A stretch of 64,000 nt of DNA from Pseudomonas viridiflava (GTDB lineage: Bacteria; Pseudomonadota; Gammaproteobacteria; Pseudomonadales; Pseudomonadaceae), in contig NZ_UWFA01000475.1 of NCBI RefSeq assembly GCF_900601905.1, positions 186,001 to 250,000 on the forward strand, in the 5' to 3' direction. The stretch's first letter is position 1. Each line of letters starts with the position of its first letter. The notes under the pieces are model-generated. The model was given only the letters and a program-made list of their open reading frames with translations. It did not search any database and was not told where the DNA came from. Shown here piece after piece: positions 1 through 9,242 of the stretch. The position numbers and the translations under genes were made by a program.

Positions 1-139
1 CGGATTTACCCGAACCCGATTCGCCGACGATGGCCATGACTTCGCCTTTTTCGACGCTCAACGACAGGCCGTCGACAACCGGCACTGCTGTGGCATCGCC
101 GAAGCGGACGTTGAGATTCTTGATTTCTAGAAGTGGCAT
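1..139 (-). CDS. dppD: Dipeptide ABC transporter ATP-binding protein DppD (N-terminal part, cut by window edge)
   Basis: Only the first 46 codons lie in the window. They read as the start of an oligopeptide/dipeptide transporter ATPase: a short beta-strand leader (PLLEIKNLNVRFG) and then the Walker A loop GESGSGKS right at the edge. The protein would power the DppB-DppC permease from the cytoplasmic face of the inner membrane. The ATG lies 10 bases downstream of the dppC stop codon with a GGAG-like ribosome site, so it belongs to the same operon. The D rather than F designation rests on position directly after dppC, as in other Pseudomonas dpp operons; the rest of the gene is not visible. Confidence 0.85.
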   Translation of the reverse strand, partial: MPLLEIKNLNVRFGDATAVPVVDGLSLSVEKGEVMAIVGESGSGKS

Positions 140-149
140 GCGAATCTCC

Positions 150-1061
150 TCAGGCGGCATTTTTGAGTTTCGGGTCCAGCGCATCGCGCAGACCGTCGCC
201 CATCAGGTTGATTGCCAGCACGCTGAGCAAAATGGTCAAACCAGGCAGGCTCACTACCCACCAGGCGCGTTCGATGTAGTCACGGGCCGAAGCCAGCATG
301 GTGCCCCACTCAGGCGTCGGCGGTTGTACGCCCAGACCGAGAAAGCCCAGCGCCGCAGCGTCGAGGATGGCCGAAGAGAAACTCAAGGTCGCCTGCACGA
401 TCAGCGGCGCCATGCAGTTGGGCAGCACGGTGATGAACATCAGGCGTGGCAAGGTCGCGCCCGCCAGACGGGCAGCGGTCACGTAATCGCGGTTCAGTTC
501 GCCCATCACCGCAGCACGGGTCAGACGAACGTAGGAAGGCAGCGAAACGATCGCGATGGCGATCACCGTGTTGATCAGGCCAGGGCCGAGGATGGCGACA
601 ATCGCCACCGCCAGCAGCAGCGAGGGCAGGGCGAGCATGATGTCCATCAGACGCATGATCGAGGGGCCCAGAATGCGCGGGAAGAACCCGGCCAGCAGGC
701 CCATGAGAATGCCCGGAATCAGCGACATCACCACCGACGACAAACCGATCAGCAGCGACAGGCGCGAACCCTGGATCAGACGCGACAGCAGGTCGCGGCC
801 CAGTTCGTCAGTGCCCAGCAGGAATTGCCATTGACCGCCTTCGAGCCAGACCGGCGGGGTCAGCAGGAAGTCGCGGTATTGCTCGCTCGGATCATGTGGC
901 GCGACCCAGGGCGCAAACAGCGCGCAGAACACGATCAGGATCATGAACATCAGACCGGCAACAGCGCCCTTGTTTTTCGCGAAGGCTTGCCAGAATTCTT
1001 TGTACGGCGAAGGGTAAAGCAGGCTTTGATCGACTGCTACCGAGGGAATAGGTGTGCTCAT
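150..1061 (-). CDS. dppC: Dipeptide ABC transporter permease DppC
   Basis: Encodes 303 residues of a binding-protein-dependent permease that forms the inner-membrane channel with DppB. The N-terminus has the family's cytoplasmic lead-in (YKEFWQAFAKNKGAVAGL) followed by a first hydrophobic helix (LMFMILIVFCALFAPW). The EAA-type loop is present as YVTAARLAGATLPRLMF, and several further membrane segments follow. I chose the ATG at 1061 (MSTPIPS) over an ATG 14 codons upstream, because the longer form would overlap the end of dppB. dppB ends 10 bases upstream and dppD starts 10 bases downstream, so the three are one transcript. Length and motifs are normal for the family. Confidence 0.93.
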   Translation of the reverse strand: MSTPIPSVAVDQSLLYPSPYKEFWQAFAKNKGAVAGLMFMILIVFCALFAPWVAPHDPSEQYRDFLLTPPVWLEGGQWQFLLGTDELGRDLLSRLIQGSRLSLLIGLSSVVMSLIPGILMGLLAGFFPRILGPSIMRLMDIMLALPSLLLAVAIVAILGPGLINTVIAIAIVSLPSYVRLTRAAVMGELNRDYVTAARLAGATLPRLMFITVLPNCMAPLIVQATLSFSSAILDAAALGFLGLGVQPPTPEWGTMLASARDYIERAWWVVSLPGLTILLSVLAINLMGDGLRDALDPKLKNAA

Positions 1062-1071
1062 AGTCAGGATC

Positions 1072-2082
1072 TCAGCGCTGGTGACGGATGCGTGGGTTGG
1101 CAAAGCCGTAGAGGATATCCACCACGAAATTGACCAGGATCACCAGGCAGGCGATCAGCAGAATGCCGTTCTGCACGACAGGGTAGTCACGCGCACCAAT
1201 GGCTTCGATCAACCACTTGCCGATACCCGGCCAGGAGAAAATCGTTTCGGTCAGAACCGCACCGGCGAGCAGTGCGCCGACTTGCAGGCCGAACACGGTC
1301 AGCACTGGAATCAGCGCGTTGCGCAGGCCGTGAACGAACACCACGCGGGCAGGCGACAGGCCTTTGGCACGAGCAGTACGCACGTAGTCTTCACGCAATA
1401 CTTCAAGCATCGAGGAACGGGTCATCCGGGCGATGACCGCCAGCGGGATGGTGCCGAGCACGATGGCCGGGAGAATCAGGTGATGCAGGGCATCAAGGAA
1501 CGCGCCTTCTTCATCGCTGAGCAAGGTGTCGATCAGCATGAAACCGGTTCTTGGCGGGATGTCGTACAGCAGGTCGATCCGCCCGGAAACTGGCGTCCAG
1601 CCCAGGGTCACCGAGAAGAACATGATGAGGATCAGGCCCCACCAGAAAATCGGCATCGAATAGCCGGCCAGGGAAATACCCATCACCCCATGATCGAACA
1701 GGGACCCTCGCTTGAGCGCCGCAATCACCCCGGCCAACAGGCCCAGAATACCGGCGAAGATCAACGCGGCAATCGACAGCTCCAGCGTCGCCGGGAACAA
1801 GGCCGTGAACTCGGTCCACACGCTGGTACGCGTGCGCAGCGATTCACCAAGGTCGCCTTGGGCGAGCTTGCCGACATAGTCGATATATTGCGCATACAGG
1901 GGTTTGTTCAGACCCAGGCGTTCCATGGCCTGGGCGTGCATTTCCGGATCGACCCGGCGTTCACCCATCATGACTTCAACCGGGTCGCCCGGAATCAGGC
2001 GAATGAGCGCGAAGGTCAGCAAGGTGATGCCGAAAAACGTGGGTATCAACAACCCCACTCGGCGGGCGATAAAACTAAACAT
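1072..2082 (-). CDS. dppB: Dipeptide ABC transporter permease DppB
   Basis: A 336-residue inner-membrane permease of the DppB/OppB family. It starts with the standard family N-terminus (a first membrane helix after FSFIARRVGLLIPTFFGI and the motif RLIPGDPVE). The EAA loop is YVRTARAKGLSPARVVF, and GIGKWLIEAIGARDYPVVQ is the conserved C-terminal region before the last helix. It pairs with DppC to carry dipeptides delivered by the periplasmic DppA proteins. It lies 73 bases downstream of a dppA paralogue and 10 bases upstream of dppC, all on the minus strand, so one operon is likely. Nothing unusual is visible. Confidence 0.94.
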   Translation of the reverse strand: MFSFIARRVGLLIPTFFGITLLTFALIRLIPGDPVEVMMGERRVDPEMHAQAMERLGLNKPLYAQYIDYVGKLAQGDLGESLRTRTSVWTEFTALFPATLELSIAALIFAGILGLLAGVIAALKRGSLFDHGVMGISLAGYSMPIFWWGLILIMFFSVTLGWTPVSGRIDLLYDIPPRTGFMLIDTLLSDEEGAFLDALHHLILPAIVLGTIPLAVIARMTRSSMLEVLREDYVRTARAKGLSPARVVFVHGLRNALIPVLTVFGLQVGALLAGAVLTETIFSWPGIGKWLIEAIGARDYPVVQNGILLIACLVILVNFVVDILYGFANPRIRHQR

Positions 2083-2155
2083 CGTGTGGTGTTCCTCATC
2101 GGCCGGTTAGGCTTATACCGGTGAGTCTCTGGGTAGAGCCCACCGGATTATTTTT

Positions 2156-3751
2156 CTACTTCACCCGGGTAGTGGAGAAGTTGTTATTGGTCAGCGGGCT
2201 GATTTGATAGCCCTCGACGTTGTTGCGCATTGCAGTAAACAGTTTCGGATAAGCCAGGCTCAGCCAGGGTATGTCTTTTGCCACGATCTGCTGGGCTTGC
2301 TCGTAAAGCGCTGCACGCTCAGCCGGATCGGTCTTTTCCCGTGCCTTGGAGATGGCTTCTTCAAACGCCTTGTTGCACCAGCGGGCGTAATTCTCACCAT
2401 TCTTCGCCGCATCGCAACTCAGATTGGGCGTCAGGAAGTTATCCGGGTCGCCATTGTCGCCAGCCCAGCCTGCAAACACCATGTCATGTTCACCGGCCTT
2501 GGCCCGTTTGAGCATTTCGCCCCATTCCATGACGCGCAGGTTCAGCTTGATGCCGATCTTTGCCAGGTCCGCTTGGAGCATCTGCGCACCCAGCGCCGGG
2601 TTCGGGTTGGTCACCGCACCGCCATTGCGCAGGAACAGGCTGAACTCCTGGCCTTCGGGTACGCCCGCTTCCTTGAGCAGTGCCCGTGCCTTGGCCAGAT
2701 CCAGTGGCGGGTTCTTGATGTCCTTGGCATAACCGAGCAGGGTCGGCGGGTAAGGGTTGACGCCTTCAGTCGCCTTGCCTACGCCAAACAGTGCGCCGAT
2801 GTAAGCTTTCTTGTCGAATGCCAGATTGATCGCTTCGCGCACCCGCACATCGTTGAGGTACTTGTGCGTGGTGTTGATCGCGATGTAGCTGGTCATCATG
2901 GCTTCCATCTCGTCGATCTTGAGCTTGGGGTCGGCCTTGATGGTGTCGATGTCGTCCGGTTTCGGGTAAAGCGCTACCTGGCACTCGTTCGCCTTGAGCT
3001 TTTGCAGGCGTACGTTGCTGTCCAGCGTGATGGCAAAAATCAGCGCTTCGCTGGGGACCGCACCCTTCCAGTAATCCGGGTTGGCTTTATAGCGAACTTG
3101 GGCATCCTTGGCATAGCGAGTCAGGATGAACGGGCCTGTACCAATGGGTTTGCTGTTCAGGTCGGCCGTTTTGCCCGCCTTGAGCAGTTGGTCGGCGTAC
3201 TCGGCGGAGTAGATGGACGTGAACGGCATCGCCAGGTCACGCAGGAACGGCGACTCGGGACGCGTCAGGGTGAACTTGACGGTGTGCTGGTCAATTTTCT
3301 CGACGCTTTTAAGCAGGTCATTGAAGCCCATGCTTTCGAAATACGGGTAGCCGGTCAGAGACTTGGCGTGCCAAGGGTGCTTCGGGTCCAGCTGGCGCTG
3401 AAAACTCCAAAGAACATCGTCGGCGTTCATCTCGCGGGTTGGCTTGAAATAATCGGTGGTCTGGAACTTGACGCCTTTGCGCAGGTGGAAGGTGTAGGTC
3501 AGGCCATCGTCGCTGACTTCCCAGCTTTCGGCCAGGTTGGGTTCGGTTTCGGTGGTGCCTGGCTTGAAGCCGACCAGTTTGTCCAGAAAGGTTTCTGCGG
3601 TGGCATCTGCCGTCACAGCGGTGGTGTATTGAACGATATCAAAGCCTTCCGGGCTGGCTTCGGTGCAGACCACCAGGGGCTTTGCCGAGACGCTCAATGC
3701 CGCGCTGAACAAGGCCAGGGCGATCGAGTTGCGTAGCGATAACAGTTTCAA
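2156..3751 (-). CDS. Dipeptide ABC transporter substrate-binding protein, DppA4-like (TTG start)
   Basis: A 531-residue periplasmic solute-binding protein of family 5. It has a Sec signal peptide (KLLSLRNSIALALFSAALSVSA) and the family landmarks: VVCTEASPEGFD at the mature start, YTFHLRKGVKFQTT, NADDVLWSFQR and GTGPFILTRY. The start codon is TTG: the only in-frame start next to the strong ribosome site CGGAGG is TTG, six bases downstream of GGAGG. It is the paralogue closest to dppBCD and lies next to the OprD-type porin, the position held by dppA4 in P. aeruginosa. It is the most divergent of the four DppA copies here: the mature start reads PLVVCTEAS rather than SNLVFCSEGS. Its ligand preference cannot be read from sequence. 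Confidence 0.9.
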   Translation of the reverse strand: MKLLSLRNSIALALFSAALSVSAKPLVVCTEASPEGFDIVQYTTAVTADATAETFLDKLVGFKPGTTETEPNLAESWEVSDDGLTYTFHLRKGVKFQTTDYFKPTREMNADDVLWSFQRQLDPKHPWHAKSLTGYPYFESMGFNDLLKSVEKIDQHTVKFTLTRPESPFLRDLAMPFTSIYSAEYADQLLKAGKTADLNSKPIGTGPFILTRYAKDAQVRYKANPDYWKGAVPSEALIFAITLDSNVRLQKLKANECQVALYPKPDDIDTIKADPKLKIDEMEAMMTSYIAINTTHKYLNDVRVREAINLAFDKKAYIGALFGVGKATEGVNPYPPTLLGYAKDIKNPPLDLAKARALLKEAGVPEGQEFSLFLRNGGAVTNPNPALGAQMLQADLAKIGIKLNLRVMEWGEMLKRAKAGEHDMVFAGWAGDNGDPDNFLTPNLSCDAAKNGENYARWCNKAFEEAISKAREKTDPAERAALYEQAQQIVAKDIPWLSLAYPKLFTAMRNNVEGYQISPLTNNNFSTTRVK

Positions 3752-3833
3752 TGCAAACCTCCGTAGATGTGATGCCTGGGTGACCGGCGCGGCATCGGGT
3801 CAGTTGCCCGCTGCCGCGCCTGTCGGGTGCGGA

Positions 3834-5213
3834 TTACAGGATGTTGAATGGAATGGTGGTGACCAGACGGAACTCGTTCAGGTTGCCATCAGCCTGGTTT
3901 TCGCTGGCGCGGTGCGTGGTGTAGGTCGCACGGATGGCTGTGGCCTTGAGCGGGCCGGACTGTACCGCATACGACGTGCCGATGCCGTATTCGTAGTGGG
4001 TTTCGCCGTCCATTGCGCGCACGTCGCTGTACGCGGTGCCTTTGTAATGGGTGCCGTCGATATCCCAGCCACGTGCCTGGTAGATGTTGAATTTCAGACC
4101 CGGTACGCCGTATTCAGCCATGTTCAGCACGTAAGCCAGCTGCAGGGACTTCTCGTTCGGGCCGTTGAAGTCCGAGAGCAGGGAGTTGGCCAGGAAGATG
4201 GCGTTGGTTTCGTGGGCGTAGTCGAAGTATTCGTTACCGGCCACTTCCTGATAGGCGATGCTCAGGCTGTGAGCCTTGTGCGTACCGGTAAAGGAAAGGC
4301 TGTAGGTATCGTTATCGATTTCGCCCATTTTGCGCTGGCCGGAATCTTTGGTCTTGTAGTAGTTCAGGTTGGTGCTCAGGCCCACCACGTTGGTGTCACC
4401 CATTTCGTGGGTGAAGCCGAAGTAGTACTGGTGCCAGAAGTCTTCAAGGTTCGAGGCGTAGAAGCTGGTGGTCAGGCTGTCGGTCGGCTTGTAGTCGCCG
4501 CCCAGCATGTCCAGACGATCTGCAGTCTGGCTACGGTCGCCGTATTCAGAGCGGAACTTGTCCAGGCTCTGTTCCATGCGAGGCGATACGCGGTCGAAGC
4601 TGGCAGCCTGCAGGGAGAGGTTGTTGAACTCGTCGCTCTGGACGGCAAAACCCTGGAAGCTCGACGGCAGCGCACGGTTACCGATGTAGGCCACAACCGG
4701 GGTGTTCACGGACTGGCGGCCCATGGTCAGCGTGGTGTTGGAAATGCGTGCCTTGACGTTGCCCAGGCCCATTTTGCTCCATTGGCCCACGGCATCGCCG
4801 TCGCTGTCGGCCAGTGTGCGGTTGGAATTGCCAGCGAAGTCGCCGGTGTCACGGTCCAGAGCAATGGCGTTGTACAGCGCCAGTTCAGTGGAGAAGCCAA
4901 CGGTGCCCTGGGTGAAGCCCGAGGTGTAGTTGACGATGGTGCCTTGCTGCCAGTTGATACGACGCGGGGTGGTTTTGCGCACGCCGTCGTCGTTGTAGCC
5001 GAACACGCTGTCGCGACGACGCAGTTCGTTGGCGTACCAGTTACGCGTGGTGCCGGTCAGGTGTTGGTCTGCGAAAAAGCCGTTGGCGTCAGCCTGGGCG
5101 TTTTTGCTGCTCAGCGTGGTCGGCACGAATGCCTGGCTGGCGGGCTCTGCCTGAGCCATTGCGCTCAAGGAGGCGATGGACAAGGCGACTGCAGCGGTAC
5201 TGATTTTTCTCAC
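3834..5213 (-). CDS. opdP: OprD-family outer-membrane porin, OpdP-like (dipeptide porin)
   Basis: Encodes 459 residues with a Sec signal peptide (VRKISTAAVALSIASLSAMAQA) and the aromatic and glycine-rich beta-strand pattern of OprD porins. Family landmarks include the early mature segment with NWYANELRRRD and the C-terminal strand ending FRLVTTIPFNIL. OprD porins are substrate-selective outer-membrane channels. The position between two dppA copies and upstream of dppBC matches OpdP of P. aeruginosa, a Gly-Glu dipeptide porin, so dipeptide entry is the likely role. I chose the GTG at 5213, preceded by AAGGGAGC; the open frame continues upstream to 5489, but that extension lacks a signal peptide. 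It is a little longer than the usual 420-440 residues. Confidence 0.85.
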   Translation of the reverse strand: MRKISTAAVALSIASLSAMAQAEPASQAFVPTTLSSKNAQADANGFFADQHLTGTTRNWYANELRRRDSVFGYNDDGVRKTTPRRINWQQGTIVNYTSGFTQGTVGFSTELALYNAIALDRDTGDFAGNSNRTLADSDGDAVGQWSKMGLGNVKARISNTTLTMGRQSVNTPVVAYIGNRALPSSFQGFAVQSDEFNNLSLQAASFDRVSPRMEQSLDKFRSEYGDRSQTADRLDMLGGDYKPTDSLTTSFYASNLEDFWHQYYFGFTHEMGDTNVVGLSTNLNYYKTKDSGQRKMGEIDNDTYSLSFTGTHKAHSLSIAYQEVAGNEYFDYAHETNAIFLANSLLSDFNGPNEKSLQLAYVLNMAEYGVPGLKFNIYQARGWDIDGTHYKGTAYSDVRAMDGETHYEYGIGTSYAVQSGPLKATAIRATYTTHRASENQADGNLNEFRLVTTIPFNIL

Positions 5214-5385
5214 GATTGAAGCTCCCTTACTACTTTTATATACGCCAGTTTTTATGGTCTGGCTTTGATGGCATGCGGCTCGTGGCCGCACTGGCTTGTT
5301 GAATCGAAAAGCGGAAAAACTGAAAAACTGCCACAGCGATACGCGCTGCCCGGTCAGGGGCAGCGGGTTTTCGCGGTGTTGAGCG

Positions 5386-6984
5386 TTAGTCGGCGACGCT
5401 GACGCCGGAGAAGGTGTTACGTCCAAACGGGCTGACTTTGAAACCCTGGACTTCAGCGCGCAGTGGCTGATTGACCGTGGAGTGAGCAATTGGCGTGATC
5501 GGTACTTGCTGTTTTAGGTACTGCTGAGCCTGTTTGTACAGATCGATACGCTTGGATTGATCTGCCGTGGCAACGGCGGCCTTGACCAGTGCGTCGTACT
5601 TCTCGTCGCACCACATGGAGTAGTTGTTACCGCCAATGGCCGCGCAGCTGTACAGCGTGCCCATCCAGTTGTCCGGATCACCGTTGTCACCGGTCCAGCC
5701 GATCAGCGAAATATCATGCTCGCCGTTTTTGGTGCGCTTGAGGTATTCGCCCCACTCATAGCTGACGATCTTGACCTTGATGCCGACCTTGGCCCAGTCG
5801 GACTGGAGCATTTCAGCCATCAGCTTGGCGTTCGGGTTGTACGGGCGCTGAACCGGCATGGCCCACAGGGTCAGCTCGGTGCCTTCCTTGACGCCTGCAG
5901 CGCGCAGCAGCTCTTTGGCTTTTTCCGGGTTGTAAGGCGCGTCCTTGATGGTCTCGTCGTAGGACCATTGGGTCGGCGGCATGGCGTTGACAGCCAGTTG
6001 GCCAGCGCCTTGATACACGGCGTTGATGATGGCCTGCTTGTTGACCGCCATGTCCAGCGCCTGACGCACTTCCAGTTTGCCCAGCGGTTCATGGCGCACG
6101 TTGTACGAGATGTAACCCAGGTTGAAGCCCGCCTGTTCCATGACTTTCAGGCTTTTATCTTCCTTGAGTTTCTGCAGATCAGCCGGGCGCGGGTTCAGCG
6201 AAACCTGACACTCGTTGGCCTTGAGCTTTTGCATGCGCACCGAAGCGTCGGTGTTGATCGCGAAAATCAGGTTGTCGATTTTCACGCGGCTCGGGTCCCA
6301 GAACTCTTTGTTGCCTTTATAACGGATCTGCGAATCTTTCTGGTAACGCTGGAATACGAACGGGCCGGTACCGATTGGCTTCTGGTTGATGTCGTGTAGT
6401 TCGCCAGACTTCATCAACTGGTTGGCGTATTCCTCGGACAGTATCGACGCGAAGTTCATGGCGACGTTCTGAATGAACGCGGCATCGACTTTATTCAAGG
6501 TGAAAACCACGGTCAGCGGACCGGTCTTTTCCACGGACTTGATGTTTTTGTTCAGGCCCATGCCGTTGAAATAGGGGAATTCGGTCGGGTAGGCAACCCG
6601 GAACGGATGGTCCGCCTTGAGCATGCGGTTGAAGGTGAACAGCACGTCGTCGGCATCGAAGTTGCGGGTCGGCTTGAAGTACGGGGTGGTATGGAATTTC
6701 ACACCTTCACGCAGGTGAAAGGTGTAGACCAGGCCGTCTTCGGACACGTCCCATTTGGTGGCCAGCGCCGGTATTACCGCCGTGCTGCCTTGATCAAATT
6801 CGGCGAGGCGGTTGTAGATCGGTTCGGCGGCATCGTTGTCGGTGCCCGCGGTGTACTGAGCAATATCGAAGCCCGCCGGGCTGCCTTCGGAGCAGAACAC
6901 CAGATTGCTGGCGGCCTGGGCCGCTGGCGTGAGGGCCAACAAGCCAAGGCCGAACAACGACGACAGGGCAATGTTTTTATGCAT
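5386..6984 (-). CDS. Dipeptide ABC transporter substrate-binding protein, DppA3-like
   Basis: A 532-residue family-5 periplasmic binding protein. The signal peptide is HKNIALSSLFGLGLLALTPAAQA and the mature start is SNLVFCSEGSPAGFD. Landmarks are YTFHLREGVKFHTTPYF, DADDVLFTFNRM, IGTGPFVFQRY and GWTGDNGDPDNW, the last lying around the peptide-binding pocket in this family. I took the ATG at 6984; the frame extends 13 codons upstream without a better start. It is closely similar to the next two copies upstream (shared NAMPPTQWSYD and LWAMPVQRPYNPNAKLMAE with the 7330-8958 copy). It should capture dipeptides and hand them to the shared DppBCD permease. A 345-base gap with a hairpin upstream suggests its own promoter. 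Confidence 0.91.
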   Translation of the reverse strand: MHKNIALSSLFGLGLLALTPAAQAASNLVFCSEGSPAGFDIAQYTAGTDNDAAEPIYNRLAEFDQGSTAVIPALATKWDVSEDGLVYTFHLREGVKFHTTPYFKPTRNFDADDVLFTFNRMLKADHPFRVAYPTEFPYFNGMGLNKNIKSVEKTGPLTVVFTLNKVDAAFIQNVAMNFASILSEEYANQLMKSGELHDINQKPIGTGPFVFQRYQKDSQIRYKGNKEFWDPSRVKIDNLIFAINTDASVRMQKLKANECQVSLNPRPADLQKLKEDKSLKVMEQAGFNLGYISYNVRHEPLGKLEVRQALDMAVNKQAIINAVYQGAGQLAVNAMPPTQWSYDETIKDAPYNPEKAKELLRAAGVKEGTELTLWAMPVQRPYNPNAKLMAEMLQSDWAKVGIKVKIVSYEWGEYLKRTKNGEHDISLIGWTGDNGDPDNWMGTLYSCAAIGGNNYSMWCDEKYDALVKAAVATADQSKRIDLYKQAQQYLKQQVPITPIAHSTVNQPLRAEVQGFKVSPFGRNTFSGVSVAD

Positions 6985-7216
6985 GATGATCTTTATCCCT
7001 AAATGTGAGTCGTAAATGCCCAACTAATATCAGGCAAAAGGGTCCTTGCAATCTGGAAGCCTTCTTGACTGCTCAGCAATAAATTGAAATAGCATTGTTC
7101 ACGCCGCCGACGGTATGCCCGTCGCAAGCGCGAGTAAATAGTACGTATTGCCTAAAGTTTCGTAGGAAAGTTCTGTCGGTTATTAGTGCGTGTTTACGCA
7201 GCGTCCGTAGGAACAC

Positions 7217-7269
7217 CGTAGGAGCGGCTTTAGCCGCGATACAGTCTCGCGGCTAAAGCCGCTCCTACG
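7217..7269. repeat. REP-type inverted repeat (GGCTTTAGCCGC family)
   Basis: A perfect hairpin with 23-base arms (7217-7239 and 7247-7269) and a 7-base loop. Each arm contains GGAGCGGCTTTAGCCGC. The same core recurs at 12757-12845, 23028-23118 and 26910-26996. This is a classical Pseudomonas intergenic REP, here in its tightest form with hardly any spacer. Confidence 0.85.
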
Positions 7270-7290
7270 AGTTGATACTCGACAGACGGA

Positions 7291-7322
7291 ATTAACTGCG
7301 CCGTTTTAACAGCGCAGTTAAT
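7291..7322 (-). repeat. Inverted repeat downstream of dppA2-like gene
   Basis: The arms ATTAACTGCGC (7291-7301) and GCGCAGTTAAT (7312-7322) are perfectly complementary with a 10-base loop. The hairpin starts 8 bases after the dppA2-like stop. It looks like a transcript 3' end or mRNA-stabilising stem, but the T-run expected of an intrinsic terminator is missing. Confidence 0.5.
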
Positions 7323-7329
7323 TGATCCC

Positions 7330-8958
7330 TTACTTGCCAGTAACGCTAACACCGTAGAAAGAGTTCAGACCAAACGGGCTGATCTTGAAATCTTGTACGG
7401 TTGTGCGCATCGGTTGATAAACCGTCGAGTGCGCAATAGGCGTCATAGGCACTGCATCTTTGAGAAGATGCTGGGCTTGTTTGTACAGTTCGATGCGCTT
7501 GGCCTGGTCGGTGGTTTCTTTCGCCTGATGGATCAGGGTGTCGAAAGGCTTGTCGCACCACTTGGCAAAGTTGTTACCGTTGACCGCGTCACAGCCAAAC
7601 AGGGTGCCGAGCCAGTTGTCCGGGTCACCGTTGTCGCCGCTCCAGCCAATCAGCATCGCGCCGTTTTCGCCGGCCTTGGCGCGTTTGATGTACTCGCCCC
7701 ACTCATAGCTGACGATCTTGGCGTTGATACCGATCTTCTTCCAGTCGGACTGGAGCATTTCGGCCATCAGCTTGGCATTCGGGTTGTAAGGACGCTGAAC
7801 CGGCATCGCCCACAGGGTGATTTCGGTGCCTTCCTTGACGCCAGCCTGCTTGAGCAGTGCCTTGGCTTTCTCAACGTCGAACGGTGCATCCTTGATGGTG
7901 GTGTCGTAAGACCACTGGGTCGGCGGCATGGCATTGACGGCCAGTTGGCCTGCGCCCTGATACACGGCATCAATGATGCCTTGCTTGTTCACGGCCATGT
8001 CCAGCGCCTGACGGACTTCCTTGATCGCCAGAGGGTTTGGCTTATCGTCGCCCTTGATCTTGTCCATCGTGTTGTAGGCGATGTAGCCCAGGTTAAAGCC
8101 TGCCTGATCCGGCATCTTCAGGTCTTTGTCGGCCTTGAGCGGAGCCAGGTCGGCTGGACGTGGGTAGGCGGTGATCTGGCATTCGCCTTTCTTCAACTTC
8201 TGTGCGCGAACCGAGGCGTCAGTGGTGATGGCGAAGATCAGATTGTCGATCTTGACGTCTTCAGGCTTCCAGTAATCCTTGTTGCCGGTGAAACGGATGT
8301 TGGAGTCTTTCTGGTAGCTCTTGAACACGAACGGGCCAGTGCCGATTGGCTGCTGGTTGATCAGTTCCGGCTTGCCTTCCTTGAGCAGCTTGTCTGCATA
8401 TTCAGCGGACTGAATCGAGGCAAAGCTCATGGCCAGGTTCTGGATGAACGCAGCGTCGACTGTCGCGAGCGTCATTTTGACGGTGTGGGCATCAACCTTC
8501 TCGATCCGGGTGATGTTTGTATCCATCGCCATGTCGGTGAAATACGGGAATTCGGTCGGGTAGGCCTTACGGTAAGGCATGTCCTTGTCAATCATGCGGT
8601 TGAACGTGAACAGCACGTCGTCGGCATTGAATTCACGGGTCGGCTTGAAGTACGGCGTGGTGTGGAACTTGACGCCTTCACGCAGGTGGAAAGTGTACGT
8701 CAGGCCATCCGGGGACACGTCCCAGCTGGTCGCCAGGCCTGGGGTCACGGCGGTGCCGCCACGTTCGAACTGGCTCAAACGGTTGAATACGGTTTCCGCC
8801 GCAGCGTCGAAATCAGTACCGGTGGTGTACTGGCCTGGGTCGAACCCGGCCGGGCTGCCTTCGGAGCAGAACACGAGGTTCGATGCTGCTTGAGCGAAAG
8901 GAGCTGCAGTGATCAAGCCTGCACTGAGTAGAAACGGAATGACCGCGTGTTTGAGCAT
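7330..8958 (-). CDS. Dipeptide ABC transporter substrate-binding protein, DppA2-like
   Basis: A 542-residue family-5 periplasmic binding protein with the signal peptide LKHAVIPFLLSAGLITAAPFAQA and mature start SNLVFCSEGSPAGFDPGQY. It keeps the family blocks YTFHLREGVKFHTT, NADDVLFTFNRM, IGTGPFVFKSY and GWSGDNGDPDNW. I used the ATG at 8958 with GAGG six to seven bases upstream; an open extension of seven codons has no ribosome site. It carries a short insertion absent from its neighbours (MDKIKGDDKPNPLAIKEV, where the others read straight into LEVRQALD). In P. aeruginosa a peptidase gene and the repressor psdR lie between dppA2 and dppA3; neither is found on either side here. Confidence 0.91.
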   Translation of the reverse strand: MLKHAVIPFLLSAGLITAAPFAQAASNLVFCSEGSPAGFDPGQYTTGTDFDAAAETVFNRLSQFERGGTAVTPGLATSWDVSPDGLTYTFHLREGVKFHTTPYFKPTREFNADDVLFTFNRMIDKDMPYRKAYPTEFPYFTDMAMDTNITRIEKVDAHTVKMTLATVDAAFIQNLAMSFASIQSAEYADKLLKEGKPELINQQPIGTGPFVFKSYQKDSNIRFTGNKDYWKPEDVKIDNLIFAITTDASVRAQKLKKGECQITAYPRPADLAPLKADKDLKMPDQAGFNLGYIAYNTMDKIKGDDKPNPLAIKEVRQALDMAVNKQGIIDAVYQGAGQLAVNAMPPTQWSYDTTIKDAPFDVEKAKALLKQAGVKEGTEITLWAMPVQRPYNPNAKLMAEMLQSDWKKIGINAKIVSYEWGEYIKRAKAGENGAMLIGWSGDNGDPDNWLGTLFGCDAVNGNNFAKWCDKPFDTLIHQAKETTDQAKRIELYKQAQHLLKDAVPMTPIAHSTVYQPMRTTVQDFKISPFGLNSFYGVSVTGK

Positions 8959-9242
8959 GGTGGCCTCAGTTGTTGTCATTTTTAATTTTGAGGGAACAGC
9001 CTCGTGGGCCGATCCTGCCGATACTTATGCAGGGGCCATACCCAAAGCAAGATGTTGACGCCAGAGAAGTCACAAACTGTGGCACGAGCGTACAGGAATG
9101 TCGCATCAGTGTAATTTTTGGCGCATTTGATCGTTTGCGCGTCGTATTGAGACAGGTCTCGCGCACCAAAATCGCGCAACCAAGCGTGTTGAATGCACTC
9201 GGTTGGCGCGACAGTGTTACCCCTCGGGCAATTGGTCCGGGT
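8959..9242. other. Intergenic region upstream of dppA2-like gene
   Basis: 284 bases separate the dppA1-like stop from the dppA2-like start. I find no convincing gene: the open frames through it are short and have no ribosome site. A small palindrome GAGACAGGTCTC lies near 9148-9159. The length suggests an independent promoter for the dppA2-like gene, though I cannot place -35 and -10 boxes with confidence. Confidence 0.5.

Larger units (their letters stand above)
6985..7329. other. Intergenic region between two dppA copies with two inverted repeats
   Basis: 345 bases without a gene. It holds a near-perfect REP hairpin (7217-7269) and a second inverted repeat with 11-base arms at 7291-7301 and 7312-7322, just downstream of the dppA2-like stop codon. 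The second could end or protect the dppA2 transcript, but it has no clear T-run. The part next to 6984 is AT-richer and probably carries the promoter of the dppA3-like gene. I see no open frame with a ribosome site. Confidence 0.7.

Noticed and set aside
30..2124. Plus-strand open frames across dppC and dppB
   Set aside because: Composition is arginine-, glutamine- and histidine-rich as expected of antisense translation; the minus strand encodes well-recognised permeases.
2204..3736. Long antisense open frame (510 codons) opposite a dppA gene, with similar ones opposite other dppA copies and garD
   Set aside because: High-GC codon use leaves the opposite strand open. These frames have no ribosome site, low-complexity composition and no recognisable domain, while the minus-strand genes are clear family members.
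5214..5489. N-terminal extension of the OprD-type porin and overlap with the dppA3-like gene
   Set aside because: The signal peptide begins at the GTG at 5213 with a ribosome site; the extension would overlap the end of the next gene.
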